DNA from: an uncultured Acidimicrobiaceae bacterium
GTDB taxonomy: Bacteria > Actinomycetota > Acidimicrobiia > Acidimicrobiales > MedAcidi-G1
Length of the DNA stretch: 63,780 nt
Direction of reading: 5' to 3'
NCBI GenBank assembly: GCA_913030665.1
Contig: CAJWFS010000004.1
Coordinates: 1-63,780, forward strand
The notes under the pieces were generated by a model. That model saw only the letters and a list, made by a program, of their open reading frames with translations, made no database searches and was not told where the DNA came from. Shown here piece by piece: positions 32,465-40,538 of this stretch (positions are counted from its first letter, which is position 1; each line of letters begins with the position of its first letter). The position numbers were made by a program, and so were the translations under genes.

Positions 32465-34159
32465 ATGACTGATGCCACCCACGGGGGAATGAAGCCCCGC
32501 AGCCACGAGGTCACCGACGGCCCCAGTAGGGCACCTGCGCGAGCCATGCTCAGGGCGGTCGGCATGACCGAGGATGACTTCTCCAGGTCCCAGGTGGGCG
32601 TGGCGTCATCGTGGAACGAGGTGACACCCTGCAACCTGCCCCTTGCGGACCTAGCCAGGCATTGCAAGGAGGGGGTGGCCGCAGCCGGTGGCTTCCCCCT
32701 CATATTCAACACCATCGCGGTCAGCGACGGCATCTCCATGGGCCACGAGGGCATGAGGGCCAGCCTGGTGAGCCGTGAGATCATCGCCGACTCGGTGGAG
32801 GCGGTCATGCACGCCGAGCGCCTGGATGCCTTCGTGAGCTTCGCCGGCTGCGACAAGTCGCTTCCCGGGATGCTCATGGCAGCCGCCCGGGTGAACCTCC
32901 CGTCGGTGTTCGTCTACGGCGGTTCGATCATGCCCGGCGAGCACCCCGATGGTCGGAAGCTGGACATCGTGAGCGTGTTCGAGGCCGTCGGGGCCCACGC
33001 CGTGGGCGACATCGACGACGAGGAACTGCTGTCGATCGAGCGCTCCGCCTGTCCGACCATCGGCAGCTGTGCAGGGATGTTCACAGCCAACACCATGGCG
33101 GCGGTCGGCGAGGCCATCGGAATGTCGCTCCCGGGTTCGGCCTCGGCCGCAGCGGTCGACACCCGTAGGTCCGACATCGCGTTCGCCAGCGGCCACGCCG
33201 TGATGAACCTGCTGCGCCTGGACATCCGTCCGCGCCAGATCATGTCCCGGGGTGCCTTCGAGAATGCCATCGCCGTGGTCATGGCCCTGGGGGGCTCGAC
33301 GAACGCCGTGCTGCACCTCATGGCGATGGCCTTCGAGGCCGACCTGGAACTCGAGTTGGAGGACTTCAACCGGGTGGCCGCCCGGGTTCCCCACCTGGCC
33401 GACACGAAGCCGCATGGGAAGTACCACATGGTCGACATCGACCGGATCGGCGGGGTGCCGGTGGTGATGCAGATGCTTCTGGACGAGGGACTGCTCCACG
33501 GTGACGAGATCACCGTGACCGGTAGGACTCTGGCCGAGAACCTGGCGATGCTGGACGTGCCGGCTCCGGATGGCGAGGTCATCCATGCCTTCGACGATCC
33601 GATCAACGCCGTGGGCGGGCTGGCCATCCTCCGGGGCTCGTTGGCGCCGAAGGGTTCCGTGGTCAAGGTGGCCGGGCTGGACTTCGACCGGTTCGATGGT
33701 CGTGCCCGGGTGTTCGACGGCGAGGACCTGGCCATGGAGGCCGTGCTGGCCGGACGCATCGCGGCCGGCGACGTCGTCGTCATCCGCTACGAGGGACCCA
33801 AGGGGGGTCCCGGCATGCGCGAGATGCTGGCCATCACCGGTGCCATGAAGGGCGCCGGCAGGGGCGGCGACGCTGCGCTCATCACCGACGGTCGGTTCTC
33901 CGGCGGAACCCACGGCTTCTGCGTGGGACACGTTGCTCCTGAGGCCGTGGATGGTGGCCCGATCGCCCTGGTCGCCGAGGGTGACCGCATCCTCATCGAC
34001 GTCGCCAGCCACACCATCGACCTGCTGGTTGACGAGGCCACGCTTGAGCAGCGTCGTGCCGACCTGAAGGACTTCGAGCCCCGCTACACCTCCGGTTTCC
34101 TGGCCAAGTACGCCGCCCTGGCCCAGGGCGCCGACAGGGGTGCCATCACCCAGGCGTAG
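32465..34159 (+). CDS. ilvD: Dihydroxy-acid dehydratase
   Basis: Third step of valine, isoleucine and leucine synthesis: dehydrates dihydroxy acids to 2-keto acids using an Fe-S cluster. The 564-residue enzyme has the three cluster cysteines in [20 protein letters not shown] and [16 protein letters not shown], and the C-terminal [19 protein letters not shown] signature. Of two near ATG codons I chose 32465, eight bases after a TAGCCT box; ATG 32459 is in frame but only two bases from it. It is encoded 2.5 kb before ilvBNC, not in the same operon. Confidence 0.95.
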   Translation: MTDATHGGMKPRSHEVTDGPSRAPARAMLRAVGMTEDDFSRSQVGVASSWNEVTPCNLPLADLARHCKEGVAAAGGFPLIFNTIAVSDGISMGHEGMRASLVSREIIADSVEAVMHAERLDAFVSFAGCDKSLPGMLMAAARVNLPSVFVYGGSIMPGEHPDGRKLDIVSVFEAVGAHAVGDIDDEELLSIERSACPTIGSCAGMFTANTMAAVGEAIGMSLPGSASAAAVDTRRSDIAFASGHAVMNLLRLDIRPRQIMSRGAFENAIAVVMALGGSTNAVLHLMAMAFEADLELELEDFNRVAARVPHLADTKPHGKYHMVDIDRIGGVPVVMQMLLDEGLLHGDEITVTGRTLAENLAMLDVPAPDGEVIHAFDDPINAVGGLAILRGSLAPKGSVVKVAGLDFDRFDGRARVFDGEDLAMEAVLAGRIAAGDVVVIRYEGPKGGPGMREMLAITGAMKGAGRGGDAALITDGRFSGGTHGFCVGHVAPEAVDGGPIALVAEGDRILIDVASHTIDLLVDEATLEQRRADLKDFEPRYTSGFLAKYAALAQGADRGAITQA

Positions 34160-34179
34160 CCCCGCCTCCTGCGGCTACG
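34155..34179. terminator. Hairpin at convergent ends of ilvD and the 34175 gene
   Basis: CGTAGCC (34155-34161) and GGCTACG (34173-34179) pair perfectly across 11 bases, with a TAG stop inside each arm. Same arrangement as at 8141-8167. No T-run. Confidence 0.4.
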
Positions 34180-34804
34180 GGCTGCTGGCCCACATACCGG
34201 ACGACCGGGCGGCCGAGAGCATCATCCACGGTGCGCTCGCCACCGCCGTCGTCGACGACTGTCGGGCCACCCACCCGGGAACATCAAGCCGCACCTCGGC
34301 CGGAACGTGCAGGCCATCGCGTGGTGCCACGGCACAGGTGGGTAGGCGGCGTAGAGCTTCGGCCATCACCGCCTCGGCCCGGTCCGCCCGGGTTCCGGCA
34401 CCGGCTCCATTTCCACCGGCGTCCCCATGACGACCCCCATGCCCGTTCCCATAGAACGCCGGGTCGTGCAGTTGGTGCCACTTGTCGGCTCCCATGACCA
34501 CCACGTCGTATCCCGAGGCCATGTCGGCCACCAGCCGGGCGTCGCTTACCTCCACCTCCAGCCATGCATGGTCGTCGGCCACCGAGTCGAGGACGGCACG
34601 CCGGGCCTCCACGGTCGTCCGACCGCCCTGCTGCTTGCCGAGGGGATCGCGCGACAGGGCCCAGACCACGCTGTCTAGGTTCCAGCGGCGCCGTGCAGCG
34701 TCGGCGATGGCCAGGTGGGCCAGCGTAGGAGGGTCGAAGGAACCGGGTTGGATACCACTGCGCACGTTCCCATGCTTGCCGATGAGGTCGTCGGGTGGCG
34801 GCAC
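34175..34804 (-). CDS. Nucleotidyltransferase-fold protein (NadD/cytidylyltransferase-like)
   Basis: A 209-residue protein with the start of a nucleotidylyltransferase domain: GIQPGSFDPPTLAHLAIADAA matches the (H/T)xGH-type motif of NadD-like enzymes, with TLAH in place of the usual HxGH. A later VVMGADKWHQL stretch fits the nucleotide-binding part of NadD. Between residues about 115 and 140 there is a Gly/His-rich insertion (NGHGGRHGDAGGNGAG). The C-terminal ISTT-like motif is not clear. Adenylylation of nicotinate mononucleotide is possible but the altered motif makes that uncertain. The GTG start at 34804 is the longest choice; no promoter box is evident. Confidence 0.5.
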   Translation of the reverse strand: MPPPDDLIGKHGNVRSGIQPGSFDPPTLAHLAIADAARRRWNLDSVVWALSRDPLGKQQGGRTTVEARRAVLDSVADDHAWLEVEVSDARLVADMASGYDVVVMGADKWHQLHDPAFYGNGHGGRHGDAGGNGAGAGTRADRAEAVMAEALRRLPTCAVAPRDGLHVPAEVRLDVPGWVARQSSTTAVASAPWMMLSAARSSGMWASSP

Positions 34805-34853
34805 GGGCCCGCTGGGCCGTTCGCACGGTTTCGGTGATGATCGAAGTGACGGG

Positions 34854-34883
34854 TTGTGGTCGTCGGCGCCGTCGGCGCATAAT
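34854..34883 (+). promoter_or_regulatory. Promoter of the ilvBNC leader
   Basis: TTGTGG (34854-34859) and CATAAT (34878-34883) form a sigma-A-type pair with an 18-base spacer. CATAAT ends eight bases before the ATG of the leader peptide, so the leader mRNA would be leaderless. Confidence 0.55.
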
Positions 34884-34891
34884 TGCGATCC

Positions 34892-34942
34892 ATGCGGCCA
34901 TCTCCGACCACCTTCGCCCCTGAGGTAGCAGTACTGCCGTAG
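34892..34942 (+). CDS. ilvBNC leader peptide, 16 residues
   Basis: A short frame MRPSPTTFAPEVAVLP ends at TAG 34942, just before two hairpins and ilvB. Val, Val and Leu codons cluster at positions 12, 14 and 15, as expected for a peptide whose translation senses branched-chain aminoacyl-tRNA. The first hairpin begins at the stop codon. The number of regulatory codons is modest compared with other ilv leaders, so the assignment rests mainly on position and on the downstream terminator. Confidence 0.6.
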   Translation: MRPSPTTFAPEVAVLP

Positions 34943-34973
34943 GCACGCGTCCTCCGCCAGACGGTTGCGTGCC
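34942..34973 (+). promoter_or_regulatory. First hairpin of the ilv attenuator
   Basis: GGCACGC (34942-34948) pairs perfectly with GCGTGCC (34967-34973). Its loop contains CCTCC (34951-34955), complementary to GGAGG in the 3' arm of the terminator, so an alternative fold is possible. Confidence 0.55.
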
Positions 34974-34974
34974 T

Positions 34975-35009
34975 CGACCTCCCGTAGCGGGAGGTCGTTT
35001 CACTTTTCG
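34975..35009 (+). terminator. Intrinsic terminator (attenuator) before ilvB
   Basis: A ten-pair perfect stem, CGACCTCCCG (34975-34984) and CGGGAGGTCG (34988-34997), with loop TAG, followed by TTTCACTTTT. It is the only hairpin in the window with a real T-rich tail and lies 28 bases before the ilvB start, between promoter and gene. Confidence 0.75.
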
Positions 35010-35036
35010 TCACGATTCCCCGAAAGTCAGAGCCCA

Positions 35037-36779
35037 ATGGCAACAGAACAGATGGACGGCGGCAGAGCCCTCATCCGTGCCCTCGAGAACGAGGGCGTCG
35101 AGGTCATGTTCGGGCTGCCTGGCGGGGCGATCCTGCCTGTCTACGACCCGATCATCGATTCGTCGATCCGGCACATCCTGGTCCGCCACGAGCAGGGCGC
35201 CGGTCACATGGCCGAGGGCTACGCACACGCCACGGGCCGCCCGGGTGTCGCCATGGTCACCTCCGGCCCGGCGGCCACGAACATCGTCACCCCGCTGTGC
35301 GACGCCTACATGGACTCGGTCCCGATGGTCGTCATCACCGGACAGGTCCCGACCGGCGCCATCGGCACCGACGCCTTCCAGGAGTGCGACACGACCGGCA
35401 TCACCCAGTCGATCACCAAGCACAACTTCCTCGTCACCGAGGCCCAGGACATCCCGAGGACCATCAAGGAGGCGTTCCACATAGCGACCACCGGTCGCCC
35501 GGGTCCAGTCCTCGTGGACATTCCGAAGGACATCGTGGATCCGGGCAACCCGCGGTCGGCCATGACCTGGACCGATGACGTCACCATCGACCTGCCGGGC
35601 TACAACCCGCAGACCGAGGTCGACCCGGAGGCCATCCGGGCCGCGGCGGAGCTCATCCGAGCATCCGAGCGACCGGTGCTGTACGTGGGCGGTGGCATCC
35701 TCAAGGCCCGTGCCGCCGACGCTCTGCGGGAGCTGGCCGAGCTGACCGGAATCAGCGTGGTCACGACGCTTATGGCCCGGGGGGCCTTCCCGGACGGCCA
35801 CGACCTCTGCCTCGGCATGCCGGGTATGCACGGCAACTTCACGGCGGTCACCGCCATGCAGGAGTCCGACCTGCTCATCGCCCTGGGTGCCCGTTTCGAC
35901 GACCGGGTCACCGGCCGCCTGGACGGCTTCGCTCCCGACGCCAAGATCGTCCACGCCGAGATCGACCCCGCCGAGATCGGCAAGGTCCGCCGACCGGACG
36001 TGGCCATCCAGGGTGACGTGAGGCTGGCCATCGAAGCCCTCGTGGCCGAGTTGGCGACCAACGGCACCGGCGACGTCGACCGCGACGCATGGAGGTCGAG
36101 GCTGAGCGGCTGGCAGGAACGGTTCCCGCTGGCCTACGAGCAGTGGGTGCCCGGCGACCCCCTCAAGCCCCAGTACGTCATCGAGTGCCTGCGCGACAGC
36201 ACCCCGGACGACACCATCGTCGCTTCCGGCGTCGGCCAGCACCAGATGTGGGCCAGCCAGTACTGGAAATTCGACCATCCCTACACCTGGATCAACTCCG
36301 GCGGCCTCGGCACGATGGGCTTCTCCATCCCGGCGGCCATCGGTGCCAAGGTGGCCTTTCCGGACCGCATGGTGTGGGCGGTGGACGGTGACGGCTGCTT
36401 CCAGATGACTGCCCAGGAACTGGTTACGGCGACGGTCGAGAACATTCCGATCAAGGTGGCGCTGCTCAACAATTCGTACCTCGGCATGGTCCGGCAGTGG
36501 CAGGAGATGTTCTACGAGGAGCGGTACTCGGAGGTCTTCCTGTCAAAGGACGTTCCTGACTACAAGATGTGGGCCGAGTCGATGGGCTGCGTGGGCATCA
36601 GGGTCGACGACCCCGAGGAGGTCGAGTCGGCCATCGCCAAGGCAAACGAGATCGACGACCGACCCGTGGTGATCGACTTCCGTGTGGACGCAGCCGAGAA
36701 GGTCTATCCGATGGTCCCATCGGGGGCCACGAACTCGGAGCTGGTGGTGCCGCCCTTCCAGCAGGACCAGCCCCGATGA
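35037..36779 (+). CDS. ilvB: Acetolactate synthase large subunit
   Basis: Makes acetolactate or acetohydroxybutyrate, the first common step of branched-chain amino acid synthesis; needs ThDP, FAD and Mg. The 580-residue catalytic subunit has the N-terminal VMFGLPGGAILPVYD with the catalytic Glu supplied in RHEQGAGHMAEGYA, and the ThDP motif AVDGDGCFQMT ending in ALLNNSYLGMV. I chose ATG 35037 because the next residues match homologues; an earlier frame would run through the attenuator. The stop overlaps the ilvN start. Confidence 0.96.
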   Translation: MATEQMDGGRALIRALENEGVEVMFGLPGGAILPVYDPIIDSSIRHILVRHEQGAGHMAEGYAHATGRPGVAMVTSGPAATNIVTPLCDAYMDSVPMVVITGQVPTGAIGTDAFQECDTTGITQSITKHNFLVTEAQDIPRTIKEAFHIATTGRPGPVLVDIPKDIVDPGNPRSAMTWTDDVTIDLPGYNPQTEVDPEAIRAAAELIRASERPVLYVGGGILKARAADALRELAELTGISVVTTLMARGAFPDGHDLCLGMPGMHGNFTAVTAMQESDLLIALGARFDDRVTGRLDGFAPDAKIVHAEIDPAEIGKVRRPDVAIQGDVRLAIEALVAELATNGTGDVDRDAWRSRLSGWQERFPLAYEQWVPGDPLKPQYVIECLRDSTPDDTIVASGVGQHQMWASQYWKFDHPYTWINSGGLGTMGFSIPAAIGAKVAFPDRMVWAVDGDGCFQMTAQELVTATVENIPIKVALLNNSYLGMVRQWQEMFYEERYSEVFLSKDVPDYKMWAESMGCVGIRVDDPEEVESAIAKANEIDDRPVVIDFRVDAAEKVYPMVPSGATNSELVVPPFQQDQPR

Positions 36780-37297
36780 ACACCCAGGCACCGGACTACC
36801 GGTACCACACGTTGGTCGTGACCGTGGAGAACAAGTCGGGCGTCCTTGCCCGTGTCGCCTCGCTGTTCGCCCGTAGGGCGTTCAACATCGAGTCGCTGGC
36901 CGTGGCTCCGACCGATGACGAGCTGTTCAGCCGGATCACCGTGGTCGTGGACCTCGAGTCGGCTCCGCTGGACCAGATCGTCAAGCAGTTGGACAAGCTG
37001 GTCAACGTGGTGGAGATCCGTGAGCTGTACCCGGGACACGCGGTGGAACGCGAGCTGATGCTCGTGACGGTTTCGGCTGAGCCGGATCGCCGGGACGAGA
37101 TCGTCGAGCACCTGGACCGGGCCGGCGGAAAGGTTCTGAGCGTGGGCACCGACCGCATGATGCTGTCGCTCGTCGGCCTGCCCGCCCGGGTGGACGAGTT
37201 CGAGGACCTGCTCCGGCCGTACGGGATCGTCGAGCTGCAGCGCACCGGCCGGGTGGCCCTGGCCACCCTGGATGACCACGACGGCCCGGGCCGGTGA
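36776..37297 (+). CDS. ilvN: Acetolactate synthase small (regulatory) subunit
   Basis: A 173-residue ACT-domain protein that activates the large subunit and gives valine feedback inhibition. The ACT domain is clear ([20 protein letters not shown], then [11 protein letters not shown]), followed by the C-terminal regulatory domain ([20 protein letters not shown]). The ATG at 36776 overlaps the ilvB stop (ATGA), so the two subunits are coupled. Confidence 0.95.
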   Translation: MNTQAPDYRYHTLVVTVENKSGVLARVASLFARRAFNIESLAVAPTDDELFSRITVVVDLESAPLDQIVKQLDKLVNVVEIRELYPGHAVERELMLVTVSAEPDRRDEIVEHLDRAGGKVLSVGTDRMMLSLVGLPARVDEFEDLLRPYGIVELQRTGRVALATLDDHDGPGR

Positions 37298-37391
37298 CAA
37301 CTTCCAGCGGCGGACACCGATATCCAATCCATACCAGCAAGCCAGCCAAGACCATCAAGCCCTGATCCAGACACCAAGCCAGGAGAATCCC

Positions 37392-38423
37392 GTGGCCAAC
37401 ATCTACTACGAGACCGACGTCGACCGTTCGGCGATCGCCGACCGGAAGGTGGCGATCCTGGGGTACGGCTCCCAGGGGCATGCCCACGCCCTGAACCTGA
37501 AGGAGTCCGGCATCGACGTGTGCGTCGGCCTGCGCGACGGTTCCCCGTCGGCGGCAAAGGCCGGAGAGGCCGGACTCGACGTGCGGTCGCTGGCTGATGC
37601 CTCGGCGTGGGCTGACGTGATCATGCTCCTGCTACCCGACACAGACCAGGCTGCGGTCTACGAGGAGCACATCGCCCCGAACCTCCAGGCAGGCGACGCC
37701 CTGGCGTTCGCCCACGGCTTCAACATCCGGTTCGACCTGATCCAGCCGCCGGCCGACGTTGACGTGATCATGGTCGCCCCCAAGGGCCCCGGCCACCTGG
37801 TTCGCAGGACCTATGAGGAGGGCGGCGGCGTGCCGTGCCTCATCGCCGTCGAGCAGGACCCGTCGGGTGGCTCCAAGGCGCTGGCCCTGGCCTACGCCGA
37901 CGGCCTCGGCGGTGCGCGGGCGGGCGTGATCGAGACGACGTTCACCGAGGAGTGCGAGACAGACCTGTTCGGCGAGCAGGTGGTGCTCTGCGGTGGTGTC
38001 ACCGAGCTGGTCCGCAGCGCCTTCGACACGCTCGTGGACGCCGGCTACCAGCCGGAGATCTGCTACTTCGAGTGCCTCCACGAGCTGAAGCTCATCGTGG
38101 ACCTCATGTACGAGCAGGGCATCGGCGGGATGCGCTTCTCGGTGTCGGACACCGCCGAGTACGGCGACCTCTCCCGCGGCCCGCGGGTCATCGATGACAA
38201 CGTGCGTGCGACCATGAGCGAGATCCTCTCCGAGATCCAGAGCGGCGAGTTCGCTGAGGAGTGGGTCGCCGAGGCCCACAGCGGGCGGGAGAACTTCTAC
38301 CGCCTGGAGGCGGAGGGCCGCCAGCACCGAATCGAGAAGGTCGGCAGCGACCTGCGGGCGATGATGCCGTGGATCAGCGCAGGCAAGGTCTCGGTCCAGG
38401 ACGCCTCCGGCGGCCAGGGCTGA
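37392..38423 (+). CDS. ilvC: Ketol-acid reductoisomerase, class I
   Basis: Second step of the branched-chain pathway: isomerises and reduces acetolactate using a nicotinamide cofactor and Mg. The 343-residue enzyme is the short class I form. The nucleotide loop reads [17 protein letters not shown], and acidic metal ligands lie in the knotted C-terminal domain (EVV-type helix [17 protein letters not shown]). The GTG at 37392 has AGGAG about seven bases upstream; upstream in-frame sequence is low in complexity and not conserved-looking. A 94-base spacer separates it from ilvN. Confidence 0.95.
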   Translation: MANIYYETDVDRSAIADRKVAILGYGSQGHAHALNLKESGIDVCVGLRDGSPSAAKAGEAGLDVRSLADASAWADVIMLLLPDTDQAAVYEEHIAPNLQAGDALAFAHGFNIRFDLIQPPADVDVIMVAPKGPGHLVRRTYEEGGGVPCLIAVEQDPSGGSKALALAYADGLGGARAGVIETTFTEECETDLFGEQVVLCGGVTELVRSAFDTLVDAGYQPEICYFECLHELKLIVDLMYEQGIGGMRFSVSDTAEYGDLSRGPRVIDDNVRATMSEILSEIQSGEFAEEWVAEAHSGRENFYRLEAEGRQHRIEKVGSDLRAMMPWISAGKVSVQDASGGQG

Positions 38424-38506
38424 CCGACTGGCCCGACCCCGGGCAACCGTAGTTTTCGCTGCGATCTCGAGTGTCCGAGGCGGACCACCGCCCGCCGGTG
38501 ACGCCG

Positions 38507-38519
38507 CTGACCTGGTCAG
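38507..38519. terminator. Short palindrome between convergent ilvC and thiolase genes
   Basis: CTGACC-T-GGTCAG is a perfect palindrome in the 109-base convergent gap; GGCGG (38479-38483) and CCGCC (38488-38492) form another small hairpin nearby. Either could end transcription. No T-run. Confidence 0.25.
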
Positions 38520-38532
38520 TCGAGGCGCTGGG

Positions 38533-39735
38533 TCAGCTCAGACGCTGCACGACCATGGCCATGCCCTGGCCTCCGCCCACGCACATGGACTCGACGCCGA
38601 ACTCGCCGTCGGTGTCCTCGAGGCCGTTCAGCAGGGTGGTCATGATGCGTGCGCCGGTCATGCCGAACGGATGTCCGAGGGCGATGGCGCCGCCGTTCAC
38701 GTTCAACTTGTCCAAGTCGATTCCGATCTCATCGGCCGAGGGCAGGACCTGCGCGGCGAAGGCCTCGTTGATCTCGAACAGGTCAATGTCGTCCGGTGTC
38801 ATGCCGGCCCGACCGAGGGCCTGACGGATGGCCTGGATGGGGCCCAGTCCCATGATCTCCGGGCTGAGGGCCGAGACGCCCGACGAGATGATCCTGGCCA
38901 GCGGCTTAATGCCCAGCTCGGCTGCACGGGTGTCGCTCATGACCACCACGGCGGCGGCCCCATCGTTTAGGGGGCAGGCGTTGCCGGCCGTCACGGTGCC
39001 GTCGGGACGGAACACAGGCGAGAGCTGTGACACCTTCTCGTAGGTGGTGCCGGGCCGGATGCCGTCATCGGTGGATACCACGGTGCCGTCCGGAAGCGTG
39101 TACGGGGAGATCTCCCTCTCGAAGAAGCCACGGGCCTGGGCGGCCTCGGCCCGGTTCTGGGAACGCACGCCCCATTCGTCCTGGGCTTGACGCGACACCC
39201 CCATGTGTTCGGCCACGTTCTCGGCGGTCTGGCCCATGGCGATGTAGACGTCCGGCAGGCCGGAGGGCGGGGACCATGCACCGGAGCCCTCCCCGGTGCG
39301 TTCGGCGGTGCGGCCCTCTGCGTCGCTGAAGCGCGGGTTGTGGGAGCCGGTGTCGGATGCGCCGAACTGGAAGCGGCTCACGCACTCCACGCCGCCGGAC
39401 ACGAAGGCGTCGCCTTCGCCGGCCAGGATGGCGTGGGCGGCCATCCTGATGGTCTGGAGCGAAGACGAGCAGTAGCGGTTCACGGTGGTGCCCGGGGCGT
39501 CCAGGCCGGCCAGCAGCCCGGCCACGCGACCCAGGTTGTAGCCCTGCTCGCCCCCCGGCTGGGCGGTGCCCCAGATGACGTCCTCGATCTGGTCGCGTGG
39601 AAGCTCGGGGACCTTCCCCAGGACATCGTCGATGATGAAGGCGGACATGTCGTCGGGACGGACGTCCACGAAGCTGCCCTTTCCTGCACGGCCGATGGCG
39701 GTGCGGCTGGTGGCGACGATTACGGCTTCGGCCAT
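38533..39735 (-). CDS. Acetyl-CoA C-acyltransferase (thiolase)
   Basis: A 400-residue thiolase that cleaves or forms 3-ketoacyl-CoA. The nucleophile Cys is in NRYCSSSLQT, the His in GHPFGMTGAR and the second Cys in CVGGGQGMAMV; NEAFAAQ completes the site. Degradative beta-oxidation is more likely than biosynthesis given the neighbours. The ATG at 39735 has GAGAGGA upstream, a real ribosome binding site, and a promoter with a palindrome lies 60-90 bases upstream. Confidence 0.92.
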   Translation of the reverse strand: MAEAVIVATSRTAIGRAGKGSFVDVRPDDMSAFIIDDVLGKVPELPRDQIEDVIWGTAQPGGEQGYNLGRVAGLLAGLDAPGTTVNRYCSSSLQTIRMAAHAILAGEGDAFVSGGVECVSRFQFGASDTGSHNPRFSDAEGRTAERTGEGSGAWSPPSGLPDVYIAMGQTAENVAEHMGVSRQAQDEWGVRSQNRAEAAQARGFFEREISPYTLPDGTVVSTDDGIRPGTTYEKVSQLSPVFRPDGTVTAGNACPLNDGAAAVVVMSDTRAAELGIKPLARIISSGVSALSPEIMGLGPIQAIRQALGRAGMTPDDIDLFEINEAFAAQVLPSADEIGIDLDKLNVNGGAIALGHPFGMTGARIMTTLLNGLEDTDGEFGVESMCVGGGQGMAMVVQRLS

Positions 39736-39793
39736 TTGAGTGGTCCTCTCGCTGGTTGGTGCGTGCCGGGCTGCGGCGGTCCGTCGGCTACCG

Positions 39794-39824
39794 ACAGGTA
39801 ACCCTGTGACCGCCGGGGAGCCTA
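39794..39824 (-). promoter_or_regulatory. Promoter and possible operator of the thiolase gene
   Basis: TAGGCT (minus strand, 39819-39824) is a likely -10 box. Eleven bases downstream lies the inverted repeat ACAGG-N4-CCTGT (39794-39807), placed like the operators at 42433 and 60401. Confidence 0.4.
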
Positions 39825-39859
39825 ATCCCGGGCCTGTCTGTGGTCACACCCGGGGCGGG

Positions 39860-40519
39860 TCAGTGTCTCCGTACCAGGGTGACGCCGTCTCCGATGGACA
39901 GCATGACCACCTCCACGCGGTCGTCGGTGACCACGCGCGCGTTGAACTCCCGGAGGGCCACGGTGTCGGGGTCGACGACCGACGGGTCCATGACCCGGCC
40001 GGACCACAGCACGTTGTCCACGACCAGGATGCCGTGGTCCGACAGGCGTGGGACCAGTTCCTCGTAGTAGGCGAGGTAGCCGGTCTTGTCGGCGTCGATG
40101 AAGGCGAAGTCGACCGGCATGTCGTCCGGCAGCGCACGCAGCGTCTGGATGGCAGGCGCTATTACCAGGTCGATCCGGTCCGACACGCCGCCGGCTTCCC
40201 AGTGGCGCCTGGCGATAGCGGTCCACTCCTCGGAGACGTCGCAGCAGAGCAGGCGTCCGCCGTCGGGTAGTGCCCGGGCGATGGCCAGGGAGGAGGCACC
40301 GGTGAAGGTGCCCACCTCGACGGCCAGCCGGGGCCGGACGGCGGAGACCAGCATCGAGAGGAACAAGCCCTGGTCCCTGGCGACCTGCATGCGCGCGACG
40401 CCGCCGAGTTCCCGGGTGGCCTCGGACAGCGACTCGTCCACCGCGTCGCCAGCGGTGGTGTTGGCCAGCACGTAGTCGTGCAGGGCCTCTCCCAGGAAGA
40501 AGGAACGGTGGTCGGCCAC
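39860..40519 (-). CDS. O-methyltransferase (caffeoyl-CoA type)
   Basis: A 219-residue SAM-dependent O-methyltransferase of the cation-dependent caffeoyl-CoA group. Motif I is VEVGTFTGASSLAIARAL, and the metal-binding stretch FIDADKTGYLAYYE plus VDNVLWSGRV match the family. Substrate unknown; catechol-like compounds are typical. The GTG at 40519 has GAGGAG seven bases upstream. It follows the amidohydrolase gene by 19 bases on the same strand and probably shares its transcript. Confidence 0.88.
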   Translation of the reverse strand: MADHRSFFLGEALHDYVLANTTAGDAVDESLSEATRELGGVARMQVARDQGLFLSMLVSAVRPRLAVEVGTFTGASSLAIARALPDGGRLLCCDVSEEWTAIARRHWEAGGVSDRIDLVIAPAIQTLRALPDDMPVDFAFIDADKTGYLAYYEELVPRLSDHGILVVDNVLWSGRVMDPSVVDPDTVALREFNARVVTDDRVEVVMLSIGDGVTLVRRH

Positions 40520-40538
40520 GGCGGTGCTCCTCTCCGGG

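Noticed and set aside
32651-34012. Long minus-strand frame across ilvD
   Set aside because: Same kind of GC-bias shadow, rich in His, Gly and Val with no domain.
34805-35036. T-box riboswitch before ilvB
   Set aside because: No T-box sequence or specifier-loop layout is visible; the leader peptide plus terminator explains the region better.
38507-38519. CTGACCTGGTCAG as a third member of the CTGAC operator set
   Set aside because: The gap between half-sites is three bases, not five, and it lies between convergent gene ends with no promoter, so a hairpin is more likely.
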